Part shown: piece after piece, positions 1 through 8,054 of the stretch
Layout: each line of letters starts with the position of its first letter
Position numbering within the stretch: position 1 is the first letter of the stretch
Source: an uncultured Alphaproteobacteria bacterium
GTDB lineage: Bacteria; Pseudomonadota; Alphaproteobacteria; Rs-D84
NCBI GenBank assembly: GCA_937903135.1
Contig: CALDAH010000033.1
Span: 1-37,996 of the forward strand
DNA length: 37,996 bases
Direction of reading: 5' to 3'
Made by a program: the position numbers and the translations under genes
The notes under the pieces: generated by a model
Database searches by the model: none
The model's input: only the letters and a program-made list of their open reading frames with translations
Told to the model about the DNA's origin: nothing

Positions 1-879
1 GCATGCATCGTTGGATTCTGAATTTGCGAATACATCACGGCGATCAACAAAGCATTCCGTGATCCCGAGCAGCCCAGAGTCTTTGTTTAAATGTTTTTGC
101 ATCTGTTCGGGCGATAGTTTTAATTTCTGCATTACATACAAAATAACCCCCGGATCCAGGTCGCCCGGACGTGTTCCCATTGTTAAACCGGCCAATGGGG
201 TCATCCCCAGGGACGTATCCACCGCAACGCCGCCGCGGATCGCGGTTGCCGACGCGCCCGATCCGATATGCAGGGTAATTAAATTACACTGATCGGCCGG
301 TTTGCCCAGCATTTTTGCCGCACGCTTTGAAACATATAGGTGGCTTGTCCCGTGAAAGCCATAGCGACGAACGCCGAGCTCACGATACCACGCGGTCGGG
401 ACCGCATAACGGTATGCATAGTCCGGCATGGTCTGTAAAAACGCTGTGTCGAATACTGCGACCTGTTTTGCATTTGGCAATAACTGTTTTGCGGTAACGA
501 TCCCGAGCAGTGCCGCCGGGTTATGCAGCGGGGCGATCCCAGATAGCTCGTCAATTGTTTTTATTACATCGTCGGTGATTTCAACCGATGATGCAAATTT
601 ATCACCGCCCATTACGACGCGGTGGCCGACGCCGGCAACTTCGTTTAGGTCAATTGATGCCTCGCGAAGCATGAACATAACGACATTTAACGCCTCGTTA
701 TGATTCTGCATAGATGTTTCTTTGCGTTGTTTTGTCCCGTCCGGATATTTTTGTGTAATAAACGAATCCGGCAGTCCGATTTTTTCAACGTTCCCGCTTA
801 CGACGACTTCTTTTGTTTGTGCGTCAAAAACCTGATATTTTAGTGATGATGAACCGCAGTTCAAAGCAAGTATGTACAT
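1..879 (-). CDS. ackA: Acetate kinase, C-terminal part cut by the window edge
   Basis: Reads from ATG at 879 down to base 1 without a stop, giving 293 residues. Acetate kinases are about 400 residues, so roughly the last quarter lies outside the window. The enzyme converts acetyl phosphate and ADP to acetate and ATP in the cytoplasm. Visible family motifs are the N-terminal NCGSSSLK phosphate loop, GHRVVMGG, VFDTAFLQTMPDYAYRY, FHGTSHLYVS and the block HIGSGASATAI...DTSLGMTPL...GTRPGDLDP. A purine-rich AAGGGA lies about 9 bases before the ATG and is a weak ribosome site. No pta is visible next to it; a partner could lie beyond the window edge. Confidence 0.96.
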   Translation of the reverse strand, partial: MYILALNCGSSSLKYQVFDAQTKEVVVSGNVEKIGLPDSFITQKYPDGTKQRKETSMQNHNEALNVVMFMLREASIDLNEVAGVGHRVVMGGDKFASSVEITDDVIKTIDELSGIAPLHNPAALLGIVTAKQLLPNAKQVAVFDTAFLQTMPDYAYRYAVPTAWYRELGVRRYGFHGTSHLYVSKRAAKMLGKPADQCNLITLHIGSGASATAIRGGVAVDTSLGMTPLAGLTMGTRPGDLDPGVILYVMQKLKLSPEQMQKHLNKDSGLLGITECFVDRRDVFANSESNDAC

Positions 880-934
880 TAATTACGTCCCTTGGTTAAC
901 TTCGCATAAAGTCTAGCAAAGAATACGGGGTGTT

Positions 935-1534
935 TCAACAGTAAAGTCTGAATTGGATGCGCCAATTATCATTTGTAATATTGCTGCGCAGGCCCGTCGT
1001 TTTATTCGCGACCCAGAATGCCTGGCTGCCGATCATCAGCGCCGTATTCGCCAAGCCGTTATTGTCAAAGTATGAATTAATTAACGGGGATGTATAATCA
1101 CCGATTCCGAATGCTGTAACCTCGTCGCCGGGGGTATATCCGGCCTCGGCGGTTTTGCATATTAATGCAACGCGAACGATAAGCGGCAGGGTTTCGTGCG
1201 CGACTATAAAGTGCAGGGCCGGGATATTCTGCAGTTTAAGCTCAGAGCTGGTATAAATTGTAAATCTGTCGGGCAGGAACTGATTAACCTTTTCCTGCCA
1301 GAATTCATCGGGAACATCGTTTATGTCAAAATCTGTCCCGGGCAGGCCATAGTCGTTATTCCCGCCGCTGTTTCTGATCTGGTCAATTCGGGCCAGGGCA
1401 AATCCACCTAATGTTTCGCCATCGTGAACGCGCATTGTTTTTGCATCCGTGTCAAACGACAGCTCGCCGGGCATGCCGGTAAAGTTATTATTCTGTGCGG
1501 TTGTGCCGCGACGAATTTGTAATACTCGTGCCAT
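935..1534 (-). CDS. Protein with Mtd-N-like (phage tail/receptor) N-terminal domain
   Basis: 199 residues. The first 50 residues (MARVLQIRRGT, then NFTGMPGELSFDTD, then MRVHDGETLGGFALA) match the short N-terminal motif shared by the major tropism determinant and many phage tail-fibre proteins, where it serves as an attachment or trimerisation domain. The rest, about residues 60-199, is a mixed beta-rich domain I do not recognise. The start has AAAGGA about 7 bases upstream. No signal peptide or membrane segment is seen. It sits downstream of a 741-residue coiled-coil gene on the same strand. Together they could be a phage-derived or surface-display pair, but no capsid, portal or terminase gene is present. 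The N-terminal motif assignment is confident; the function is not. Confidence 0.75.
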   Translation of the reverse strand: MARVLQIRRGTTAQNNNFTGMPGELSFDTDAKTMRVHDGETLGGFALARIDQIRNSGGNNDYGLPGTDFDINDVPDEFWQEKVNQFLPDRFTIYTSSELKLQNIPALHFIVAHETLPLIVRVALICKTAEAGYTPGDEVTAFGIGDYTSPLINSYFDNNGLANTALMIGSQAFWVANKTTGLRSNITNDNWRIQFRLYC

Positions 1535-1564
1535 AAGAAATCCTTTTATAAAAAATATTTGGAA

Positions 1565-1590
1565 AATAAAAACGCCGCATTGCAGCGACG
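1565..1590 (-). terminator. Hairpin plus T-run between the 741-aa gene and the Mtd-N-like gene
   Basis: On the minus strand CGTCGC (1590-1585) pairs with GCGGCG (1578-1573), including one G-T pair, around a six-base loop, followed by TTTTTAT. It lies 40 bases after the stop of the 741-residue gene and before the start at 1534. It could end the upstream transcript, or attenuate transcription into the next gene. Confidence 0.6.
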
Positions 1591-1604
1591 TTCGAGTTAA
1601 TAAT

Positions 1605-1633
1605 ATTATACCATAAATTTACAATAAAATCAA
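1605..1633 (-). promoter_or_regulatory. Promoter overlapping the stop codon of the upstream gene
   Basis: Minus-strand TTGATT (1633-1628) and TATAAT (1610-1605) are separated by exactly 17 bases. The TTGATT box includes the TGA stop codon of the 741-residue gene. The predicted start near 1598 is only a few bases before the terminator-like hairpin at 1590-1573, so output may be attenuated. Confidence 0.55.
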
Positions 1634-3855
1634 GCCGCCCGTGAAAAACTGTCGGTATAATTTTGAATAATTGCATCACGCTGCTGAGCAAATTTTTTCT
1701 GGCTGGCTTCTTTGCTGCCGAACCACGAATACATTTTTCCGGTATGTGTCCCGCGACCGCTTTCCAGCATATTCCAATACGCCATAAGCTCGTTATATGC
1801 GTTTTTATGATTGCTGTCCCAGCTGTCAATTTTTGACTGTTTCTCGGCTATCTGATCCTCAAAGAACTTAATCGTCTGAATCCCGGCGTCGTATTTTGAA
1901 ATAATATCACCCAGTTGATTGTTTTGTAATTGCGGATTCGCGGCAATCTGTTGATCGAATTGCGATTGGGTGTTTTGAACCGATTGCTGCAGCTGATCGC
2001 GTTTATTTTTTAATGATAAATACTGTTGCAGCGTTTCACGGTATTGCAGCTGCCCGGATTGTATTAGTTGTTCCAGCTGCAAAACATCGCTATCCAATGT
2101 TGGATATTCGGCATTTATTTGGTTCAGCTGCTCTATATTCGTCGCCAGGCGATCCCGCAGTGTCATATGATCAATATACTGCTGATGTGTATCGGCGTTA
2201 ATACCGTATTGCTGATCCAATTCGTCCAGATTCCCCTGGGCCTGGTTGCGCTGAGCCTCGGTCTGCTGTTTTTCGTTTTCCAATATGGTCCGCTGTTGTT
2301 CGTTTTCTTTTTGTTTGGCCGCAATCGCAGAGCTTACTTTTTTAGAACTGCCGTATTTTTTCCCAGATAGCTTAATTGCATTCCCTGTGATTGTTATCGA
2401 GTATCCTGTGATCATAAACGCAGCTTTGATACTTTTATCCAATGCGTTGGTTACGAATTGCATCCCTTCGTTTTTATTCCATGACAGGCCCTTATCTGAA
2501 AAAATGCTAAGCTGTTCTTTGCCCAGGGCATCCATAATCTTGCTGGTTGTATATCCGTATCGGATAACCGATATAATCTCAAGTGCGGTTTTGGCCTCGG
2601 CCAGTTTACCGGCATCAACGGCGCGGATAATTATTTCATCAACGATTGCCCGCATCTGGCGTGCGTTTTTCAATGCGCTAGCAAATGCCTTTGGCTTCAG
2701 GGTTTTAATATTATTAAGTGTTTTTTCAAACCAGTCAAAATGGTCGCTGGCCTTGGCGGATTTGTATTGCAGATTCTTTTTTATATCGCCGGCCTTTTCC
2801 AATACTTTATCCAGTCCGTCCGTTGATTTTATTTTTGCGCCGTCAATTGCGCTGACAATTGACTGGGCCTGGTCGGAAAAGAATAATCGGTCGCCGGATA
2901 GTTTTACGTATTTGTCCAGATGGTTTTCATATGTGTCGCCGACCCATTTTTTTATCTGCTGATACGGCGTTAATGTATCATCAGCCTTTGGCGGGACATA
3001 GTCCTTGGATTCTTTGTCGCCATATGCGACCTTTGATACGGCCTCGTCTAGGTGCTTGGATATTTTACCGTTATCGTGAACCTTAAATACATTATATACT
3101 TTGCTGTCGTCGTGCAGTTTTTTTAATATTGTCCCGTAATTACGTTTAAAATATTCACGCTTGGCGGGCAGTACTTCGCCATTATCGTCAAACCCACTGG
3201 CGATTCCATTCAGGTTTATATTGGATAATGCCGCGGTTATTCGTGGGCTGTGGGCGAATGACCCCTGGATTAATTCACGGTTTAGCAAACTGGCGATACG
3301 TACCAGTTTATTACGAAACTTAGGATCGGAGTTATATTTTTTATCCCCCAGATTTTTTACAAAATCGTTATATTCTGCACGACTTTCAAATTCATTACTT
3401 AATAACGACGACAGCTCGCCACTGTATTGCGGGTCGGTTAAAACATAGTACAAATCAGCGACATACGATTCAACGGTTGACGATACCTTAAACAACGAAA
3501 ATAGTTTATCGTCGCCAAAGTATTCGTTTAAAAATTCATTTGCTTTCTTTTCATCCTTAAACGAAGATTTTGCCGCGGCCATTGATCGCAGGGCGTTTTG
3601 GATCGCATTAAACAGCTTGTCCCATTCGTCGTTTTCCAAGAACCATTCCCCGGCAGGGTCATTCGGATCGGGCAGGTGGTCAATCGTTGTATCAAAATAC
3701 GATGGGGAAACCAGCTTTTCGTTCCACATTTTCATATTGCCGCGAAAATCCCCGGCCTTTGCATACTTATCAAACTGGGCGCGAACCTCGGCCGGCATTT
3801 TATTAAAATGCAGCTGCATATAATATTGCAATAAAAAATCATTCAGTTTTGCCAT
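1630..3855 (-). CDS. Large coiled-coil protein of unknown function
   Basis: 741 residues, not recognised. Residues 1 to about 480 are charged and mostly helical without a known motif. One mildly hydrophobic stretch (AAFMITGYSITITGNAIKL) lies near residue 490. Residues about 515-690 are rich in Q, E, N and L (for example NEQQRTILENEKQQTEAQ) and should form a long coiled coil. There is no signal peptide. The start has AAGGGCG about 6 bases upstream, and a good promoter lies at 3893-3920. The next gene on the strand carries a phage tail-type N-terminal motif, so a structural or virion-like role is possible, but that is inference. It is divergent from the MFS transporter gene. Confidence 0.8.
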   Translation of the reverse strand: MAKLNDFLLQYYMQLHFNKMPAEVRAQFDKYAKAGDFRGNMKMWNEKLVSPSYFDTTIDHLPDPNDPAGEWFLENDEWDKLFNAIQNALRSMAAAKSSFKDEKKANEFLNEYFGDDKLFSLFKVSSTVESYVADLYYVLTDPQYSGELSSLLSNEFESRAEYNDFVKNLGDKKYNSDPKFRNKLVRIASLLNRELIQGSFAHSPRITAALSNINLNGIASGFDDNGEVLPAKREYFKRNYGTILKKLHDDSKVYNVFKVHDNGKISKHLDEAVSKVAYGDKESKDYVPPKADDTLTPYQQIKKWVGDTYENHLDKYVKLSGDRLFFSDQAQSIVSAIDGAKIKSTDGLDKVLEKAGDIKKNLQYKSAKASDHFDWFEKTLNNIKTLKPKAFASALKNARQMRAIVDEIIIRAVDAGKLAEAKTALEIISVIRYGYTTSKIMDALGKEQLSIFSDKGLSWNKNEGMQFVTNALDKSIKAAFMITGYSITITGNAIKLSGKKYGSSKKVSSAIAAKQKENEQQRTILENEKQQTEAQRNQAQGNLDELDQQYGINADTHQQYIDHMTLRDRLATNIEQLNQINAEYPTLDSDVLQLEQLIQSGQLQYRETLQQYLSLKNKRDQLQQSVQNTQSQFDQQIAANPQLQNNQLGDIISKYDAGIQTIKFFEDQIAEKQSKIDSWDSNHKNAYNELMAYWNMLESGRGTHTGKMYSWFGSKEASQKKFAQQRDAIIQNYTDSFSRAA

Positions 3856-3892
3856 AATAGCGCCCTTTGATTGCCTGAAAATATATTAATAT

Positions 3893-3920
3893 ATTATAAC
3901 GTTTTTTTTAAAAATTGCAA
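3893..3920 (-). promoter_or_regulatory. Promoter of the 741-aa gene
   Basis: Minus-strand TTGCAA (3920-3915), 16-base spacer, TATAAT (3898-3893). The predicted start near 3886 leaves a 5' leader of about 30 bases that contains the AAGGGCG ribosome site. Confidence 0.6.
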
Positions 3921-3985
3921 TATTTTCAGTACAAAAATTCTGGTGCGTGTTGTATAGTTTCCTATTATTATTACAAGGGCCGGGC

Positions 3986-5227
3986 ATGAAAAAATCGTCA
4001 TCACTGCACAGGTTTTTAATAAACATATACGGGTATACGTTTTTTGATAAGCTATTGTTATTAACCCCGGTATATGCAATTTTTATGCAGCAGCACGGTA
4101 TAACGGATATGCAGCTGTCGTTGCTGTTTATTCTGTTATCGGTTGGCACGTTTACCGGTCAGATCCCGGTAACATGGCTGATGAATAAAATCGGGCCAAA
4201 ATATGCAATGATTATCGGCCAGATTTTAAAAGGCATAGGGTTTATAATATGGCTGTTCTGGCCGGTGTTTATTGGATTTGCAATCGGTATGTTTTTATGG
4301 GGGGTTATGTATGCAATTTATAACGTCGCACTCGAGGGGATGATATACGACGAACTGCGCGCGCGACGAAACCATAAGATTTATGCAAAAGTCCTGGGCG
4401 TGCAACGTAATATTTCATCCGCGGCTACGGCATTATCGGCGTTTGGGTCGTTATTAATGTTTGCCGGATATAATTGGATTACATACGTGTCATTGGTCAT
4501 GTTGGCAATATCGGTTATATTTATTTGGCGAATTGAAACGAATGCTTACCCGCGGGGACGAAAACAGAATATTCGTAAAATTCGTTTCATTACCGTATTT
4601 AAAACCGGGGCGCGAATCTGTCGGGTAACGCCGTGTATATTTCTGATGATGGTGTTAACTGTATTGGTCGAGTGCATGGCATATCTGGATGATTATTTAA
4701 GTCCGATCGGGTATGAAATCGGGCTGCCCGTAGAATTTGTCGGGATTATTCAGTTCTTTATACTCGGGTGTGTAATATTGGGGCAAACATTTGCGTATCG
4801 TTTTGCCCGGGTCAAAGACTGGATAATTTATTCAACCATCTGCGTTGGCGGTGTGTTGTTTGTATTATTTTCTGTGTTTTATTCGGTATCGGGGCTGTGG
4901 CTGCTCGGGGGTGCATATGTTTTATTCAGTGCGGTAAGCATACTGCTTTATGCCCGATTCCAAGATTTTTTACCGTCATCATATCGTTCGGTAATCCTGT
5001 CTATATACAGTATCGCCAATAATATTATATATATTGTGGTATGCATGCTAATCGGGCTGGGCGGGTTGCTCGGCGGTTGGCGATATAGTGTTTTAATCCT
5101 GGGGATGGGGTTAATTTATATCGGCGCCTGGGCGTTATTATTTGTCGGGGATAAATGCGCAGTTAATGCAGCACCGAATGATCGCAGGATAAAAAACATT
5201 GCGCGGGCTGCAAACAACGCATCATAG
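3986..5227 (+). CDS. Major facilitator superfamily transporter
   Basis: 413 residues from ATG 3986, which has AAGGG six bases upstream; an earlier in-frame codon at 3947 lacks a ribosome site. About 12 hydrophobic helices are visible, with a central cytoplasmic loop near residues 190-220 rich in R and K (RGRKQNIRKIRF). The loop after helix 2 reads MNKIGPKYAMIIGQ, an MFS-type A motif region. Such proteins move small solutes or drugs across the inner membrane; the substrate cannot be told. It stands alone, divergent from the coiled-coil gene and 58 bases before a small membrane-protein gene on the same strand. Confidence 0.85.
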   Translation: MKKSSSLHRFLINIYGYTFFDKLLLLTPVYAIFMQQHGITDMQLSLLFILLSVGTFTGQIPVTWLMNKIGPKYAMIIGQILKGIGFIIWLFWPVFIGFAIGMFLWGVMYAIYNVALEGMIYDELRARRNHKIYAKVLGVQRNISSAATALSAFGSLLMFAGYNWITYVSLVMLAISVIFIWRIETNAYPRGRKQNIRKIRFITVFKTGARICRVTPCIFLMMVLTVLVECMAYLDDYLSPIGYEIGLPVEFVGIIQFFILGCVILGQTFAYRFARVKDWIIYSTICVGGVLFVLFSVFYSVSGLWLLGGAYVLFSAVSILLYARFQDFLPSSYRSVILSIYSIANNIIYIVVCMLIGLGGLLGGWRYSVLILGMGLIYIGAWALLFVGDKCAVNAAPNDRRIKNIARAANNAS

Positions 5228-5259
5228 CCGCGTTAGGATTTGTTGCCTATACCGTTTAT

Positions 5260-5284
5260 CGGGGATTTAATCTAAAATCCCGGG
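5260..5284 (+). promoter_or_regulatory. Hairpin covering the start region of the next gene
   Basis: GGGATTT (5262-5268) pairs with AAATCCC (5275-5281) around six bases. The hairpin ends four bases before the ATG at 5286, where a Shine-Dalgarno site would be expected and none is visible. It could act as a weak terminator for the transporter gene (no T-run follows) or occlude initiation. Confidence 0.4.
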
Positions 5285-5285
5285 T

Positions 5286-5957
5286 ATGAAATTACGCAAT
5301 GTTTTATTAAAGACTGTTCCGTACCTGTTATCTGTCGCGGGTGGTGTGGTTTTATATCTGGTTGGGGCAGATAATATACACGATGCGAATTTAAATGATT
5401 TAATAAATAATATCGCAGCATCGCTGCTGGCGATACCGTTAGTGTTCTTGTTATATGACTATTCTAATTATCGCATATCGCGTCAGGTAAATAAAACCCT
5501 GGCGGATGGATTGAATTTTAAAATTAATTCCCAGATGCTGGAAATGTTAATACTAATGCGCAGTATCTTAGGGCATCGTGGTAAATTTACCTGGGGGGCG
5601 GCTGAAAAAATGTTGGAAATGACGTCCCATAGCATAGGTCGCCATTTAAAGATTACGCCGACGCAGCTTAATACCCTGCGTTCGTATCGTGATAAAATAG
5701 ATGAATTTGCATACCGAACGGATAAGAATAACGTTTTAAATCATGAACAGCTTCAGACGCTGGCACTGCTCGCGCGCGAGATGACGCATCTGGTAAACGA
5801 ACGTCAGTTTCGTGCGGTCCCTGCGGCAATGGCGAAATACGCGGCGGGTATATTATCACTTATGGCTGACTGGTTTGATTCCCAGGATGTAAATACGATG
5901 CTTCAGCAACAGAACTTTAAATTAGCACTTGGCATGGGTGCGCCGTCGGCCGAATAA
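5286..5957 (+). CDS. Small membrane protein with two N-terminal helices, unknown function
   Basis: 223 residues. Two hydrophobic segments at about residues 8-26 and 40-60 (LLSVAGGVVLYLVGA and NIAASLLAIPLVFLLYD) would place the rest, from about residue 61, in the cytoplasm as a helical domain. I do not recognise a family. The ATG lacks a clear ribosome site and is preceded by a stable hairpin. It follows the transporter gene by 58 bases and may be co-transcribed with it. Confidence 0.7.
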   Translation: MKLRNVLLKTVPYLLSVAGGVVLYLVGADNIHDANLNDLINNIAASLLAIPLVFLLYDYSNYRISRQVNKTLADGLNFKINSQMLEMLILMRSILGHRGKFTWGAAEKMLEMTSHSIGRHLKITPTQLNTLRSYRDKIDEFAYRTDKNNVLNHEQLQTLALLAREMTHLVNERQFRAVPAAMAKYAAGILSLMADWFDSQDVNTMLQQQNFKLALGMGAPSAE

Positions 5958-5986
5958 AATATTTTTAAAAATATAGTTATTTTTTC

Positions 5987-6015
5987 TTGCATTTTATAAA
6001 AAGTTATGTCAAAAT
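5987..6015 (+). promoter_or_regulatory. Promoter of tRNA-Lys
   Basis: TTGCAT (5987-5992), 17-base spacer, CAAAAT (6010-6015). The predicted start near 6022 coincides with the base of the leader hairpin at 6023-6064. Confidence 0.5.
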
Positions 6016-6022
6016 TTGCCCC

Positions 6023-6064
6023 GAACCACTGAAATGAATACTTATGTATTTTAATTTCAGGTTC
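6023..6064 (+). promoter_or_regulatory. Long hairpin in the 5' leader of tRNA-Lys
   Basis: GAAC (6023-6026) pairs with GTTC (6061-6064), CTGAAAT (6029-6035) with ATTTCAG (6054-6060), and AATAC (6037-6041) with GTATT (6046-6050) around loop TTAT. The 16 base pairs end five bases before the mature tRNA, so the pre-tRNA would present a helix next to the RNase P cleavage site. Confidence 0.6.
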
Positions 6065-6068
6065 ATCT

Positions 6069-6144
6069 GGGAACATAGCTCAGTTGGTAGAGCAAATGAC
6101 TTTTAATCATTGGGTCCAGGGTTCGAGTCCCTGTGTTCCCACCA
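6069..6144 (+). tRNA. tRNA-Lys (UUU)
   Basis: 76 bases with encoded CCA. Acceptor GGGAACA (6069-6075) pairs with TGTTCCC (6134-6140). The anticodon stem is AATGA/TCATT with loop CTTTTAA, placing TTT at 6102-6104. The T arm holds GGTTCGAGTCC. All arms are intact. It has its own promoter and a terminator 7 bases downstream. Confidence 0.98.
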
Positions 6145-6150
6145 GAATTC

Positions 6151-6179
6151 AACCGCCGGTAACGGCGGTTAAATTTTTC
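6151..6179 (+). terminator. Terminator after tRNA-Lys
   Basis: AACCGCCG (6151-6158) pairs with CGGCGGTT (6163-6170) around GTAA, followed by AAATTTTTCT. Confidence 0.85.
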
Positions 6180-6217
6180 TTATGGTATTTTAATTAAAAA
6201 AATTTATCCTGTTATAT

Positions 6218-6949
6218 ATGTTAAAGTATATTGATATGCATTGTCATCTGCCCGATTGTGCGGAATGCTGTTTAGCTCCAGATTTTAACGCGATCACGGC
6301 ATGCGTATATAATGCGGCGCATATATCTGATTGGGAAAAAATAATTCGCTGCACAAACACATACCCGGGGCGGGTATTCGGGGCGATCGGTATTCACCCA
6401 TGGGACATAGATAACCTGCCGGCGGATTGGGAATGGCGAATATGCGATATGCTGGCCCGTCACCGTGATTTAATGCTAGGCGAGATAGGGATAGATAAAA
6501 CGCATCCCGGTCTGCCGGCCCAGGCGGAAATATTTTCGCGCCAGCTGCAGATTGCCGCAAAATATAATCGCCCGGTTCAGATTCATTGCACAGGCGCGTG
6601 GAATATTTTAACCGATGCGCTGAAATCATACAACGCCGCGGCGCCGATTATACTGCACGCATACAGCGGCAGTGCGGATTTAATGGATGTGTTGATCAGA
6701 AAGCATAATGCATATATATCATTTTCGCCGTCTGTATTAAACGCCCGTCATATTCGTGCGCGCAGATGTGCGGCAATTGCGCCGTTATCACGTATCTTGG
6801 TCGAAAGCGACGCCCGCCCTGGCGCGGATATCGGCCGGACGGTTGACGCGATCGCGCAAATTCGTGGCATCACCGCATCCCGTGCGGCGGCCGCGATATA
6901 TAATAACTCTATGGGGATAATAAAAAATGGATATTCTAAACAGGATTAG
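6218..6949 (+). CDS. TatD-family metal-dependent hydrolase
   Basis: 243 residues, near the usual 250-270. TatD proteins are TIM-barrel metal-dependent hydrolases with DNase activity. The metal ligands are recognisable: MHCH (H8 and H10), GEIGID (Glu near residue 88), QIHC (His near 122), LHAYSG (His near 146) and VESD (Asp near 197). It is cysteine-rich near the N terminus (CHLPDCAECC), unlike typical members. No clear ribosome site precedes the ATG. The last 23 bases overlap the start of the TcdA-like gene, so the two are likely translated from one transcript. Confidence 0.88.
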   Translation: MLKYIDMHCHLPDCAECCLAPDFNAITACVYNAAHISDWEKIIRCTNTYPGRVFGAIGIHPWDIDNLPADWEWRICDMLARHRDLMLGEIGIDKTHPGLPAQAEIFSRQLQIAAKYNRPVQIHCTGAWNILTDALKSYNAAAPIILHAYSGSADLMDVLIRKHNAYISFSPSVLNARHIRARRCAAIAPLSRILVESDARPGADIGRTVDAIAQIRGITASRAAAAIYNNSMGIIKNGYSKQD

Positions 6950-7604
6950 TATTTTACTGGGCCCGGCGGCGATGGCCCGGCTGCGTAATTCCACGGTTAT
7001 GGTCGCCGGCTGTGGCGCGGTTGGATCTTTCGCGATCGAGGCACTGGCCCGCAGCGGCGTCGGGCGTATTATCGTATTGGATTTTGACCGCATAGAAGAA
7101 TCAAATATCAACCGTCAGCTATTTGCGCTGCATACGACCATTGGCCAACCAAAGGTAGAGGTTGCCGCGGCGCGCATTCGTGATATTAACCCTGATATAG
7201 ATGTAATCGCGCTGGACACGTTCTTTGACGCGTCGTCGGACATCCCGCTGCGTCCGGATTTTGTAATTGACGCCATTGATACGGTTGAATCTAAAATCGC
7301 GCTGTATAAATGGTGTATTAAGCACGATATTGCGTTTATATCCAGCATGGGGGCGGCCCTTAAACGTGATATTTCGCAAATTCGTCGCGGTTCTATTTAT
7401 CATACGTCGGTATGTCCACTCGCGGCAAAGGTTCGTCGTATCGCGCGCGGGGAAAATTTACCGGATTTCCCGGTGGTATATTCAACCGAACCGCCACGTG
7501 TTGCCGCATTACCCGGGCGTGCGCTGGGGTCAATTATAACCGTAACGGGTGTTTTTGGCCTGATGCTGGCCGATGGTGCAATTGAATATATTACGACGAA
7601 ATAG
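6927..7604 (+). CDS. tcdA: E1-like tRNA threonylcarbamoyladenosine dehydratase (TcdA/CsdL type)
   Basis: 225 residues. TcdA enzymes use ATP to cyclise t6A37 in ANN-decoding tRNAs to ct6A. Seen here: a Rossmann nucleotide loop VAGCGAVGS (residues 26-34), the acidic pair LDFDRIE (51-57), NINRQ (60-64), the adenylation lysine region IGQPKVE (72-78), VIDAIDTVESK (about 113-123), CPLAAKVRR, and VVYSTEPP, which parallels the family VFSTE motif. A hydrophobic C terminus (IITVTGVFGLMLA) also fits TcdA. It is somewhat shorter than the E. coli protein (about 268). It overlaps the TatD-like gene by 23 bases; GGGGAT upstream is the likely ribosome site. Other ThiF/MoeB-type E1 enzymes are less likely. 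Confidence 0.85.
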   Translation: MDILNRISILLGPAAMARLRNSTVMVAGCGAVGSFAIEALARSGVGRIIVLDFDRIEESNINRQLFALHTTIGQPKVEVAAARIRDINPDIDVIALDTFFDASSDIPLRPDFVIDAIDTVESKIALYKWCIKHDIAFISSMGAALKRDISQIRRGSIYHTSVCPLAAKVRRIARGENLPDFPVVYSTEPPRVAALPGRALGSIITVTGVFGLMLADGAIEYITTK

Positions 7605-7606
7605 CT

Positions 7607-7636
7607 TTGACAGCCGTATGGATTTTTTTGTATTCT
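7607..7636 (+). promoter_or_regulatory. Promoter of the lrgAB pair
   Basis: Perfect TTGACA (7607-7612), 18-base spacer, TATTCT (7631-7636). It begins two bases after the tcdA stop. The predicted leader of about 43 bases ends in a strong GGGGGGAGG ribosome site. Confidence 0.65.
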
Positions 7637-7685
7637 GGATAACATAACGCTATCGCATCGCGCATGTGGCCCGGGGGGAGGTTAT

Positions 7686-8054
7686 ATGAAATACCTATTT
7701 CAATTTTGCATTATAATGATATTTGTATTCATCGGCGAGGTTATGGAACATCTCATCCCGTTGCCGATCGCGGGCAGTATTTATGGCCTGGTGTTGCTGT
7801 TTTTGGCCCTGTGTACCGGGATTGTAAAACTGTCATGGGTAGAAGACGTCGCCACCGGTTTTCATAAGATAATGGGGTTGTTCTTTGTTGCGCCGGCGGT
7901 TGCGATAATTGATATCTGGGGTGATATTGCGAATATATGGCCGATGCTGGTGTTATTGCTGGTCGCGACATACCTGGTATCAATGATTACCACGGGCGTT
8001 ACCGCCGAAGCATTAATCGGTCGCCGTGATAAAAAACCAAAGGCATCAAAATGA
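7686..8054 (+). CDS. lrgA: LrgA/CidA-family holin-like membrane protein
   Basis: 122 residues with four hydrophobic helices (about 4-22, 28-48, 62-82, 88-108). The family signature PLPIAGSIYGLVLLF at residues 25-39 matches the LrgA/CidA P-x-P-[GA]-x-[LIV]-x-G region. These proteins form inner-membrane oligomers with LrgB and have been linked to murein hydrolase export, pyruvate uptake and cell-death control. The stop overlaps the lrgB start (ATGA), a translationally coupled pair. Cid and Lrg cannot be told apart from sequence alone. Confidence 0.92.
   Translation: MKYLFQFCIIMIFVFIGEVMEHLIPLPIAGSIYGLVLLFLALCTGIVKLSWVEDVATGFHKIMGLFFVAPAVAIIDIWGDIANIWPMLVLLLVATYLVSMITTGVTAEALIGRRDKKPKASK

Noticed and set aside
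935..1534. Diversity-generating retroelement target
   Set aside because: The Mtd-like N terminus suggested it, but no reverse transcriptase and no template/variable repeat pair are in the window.
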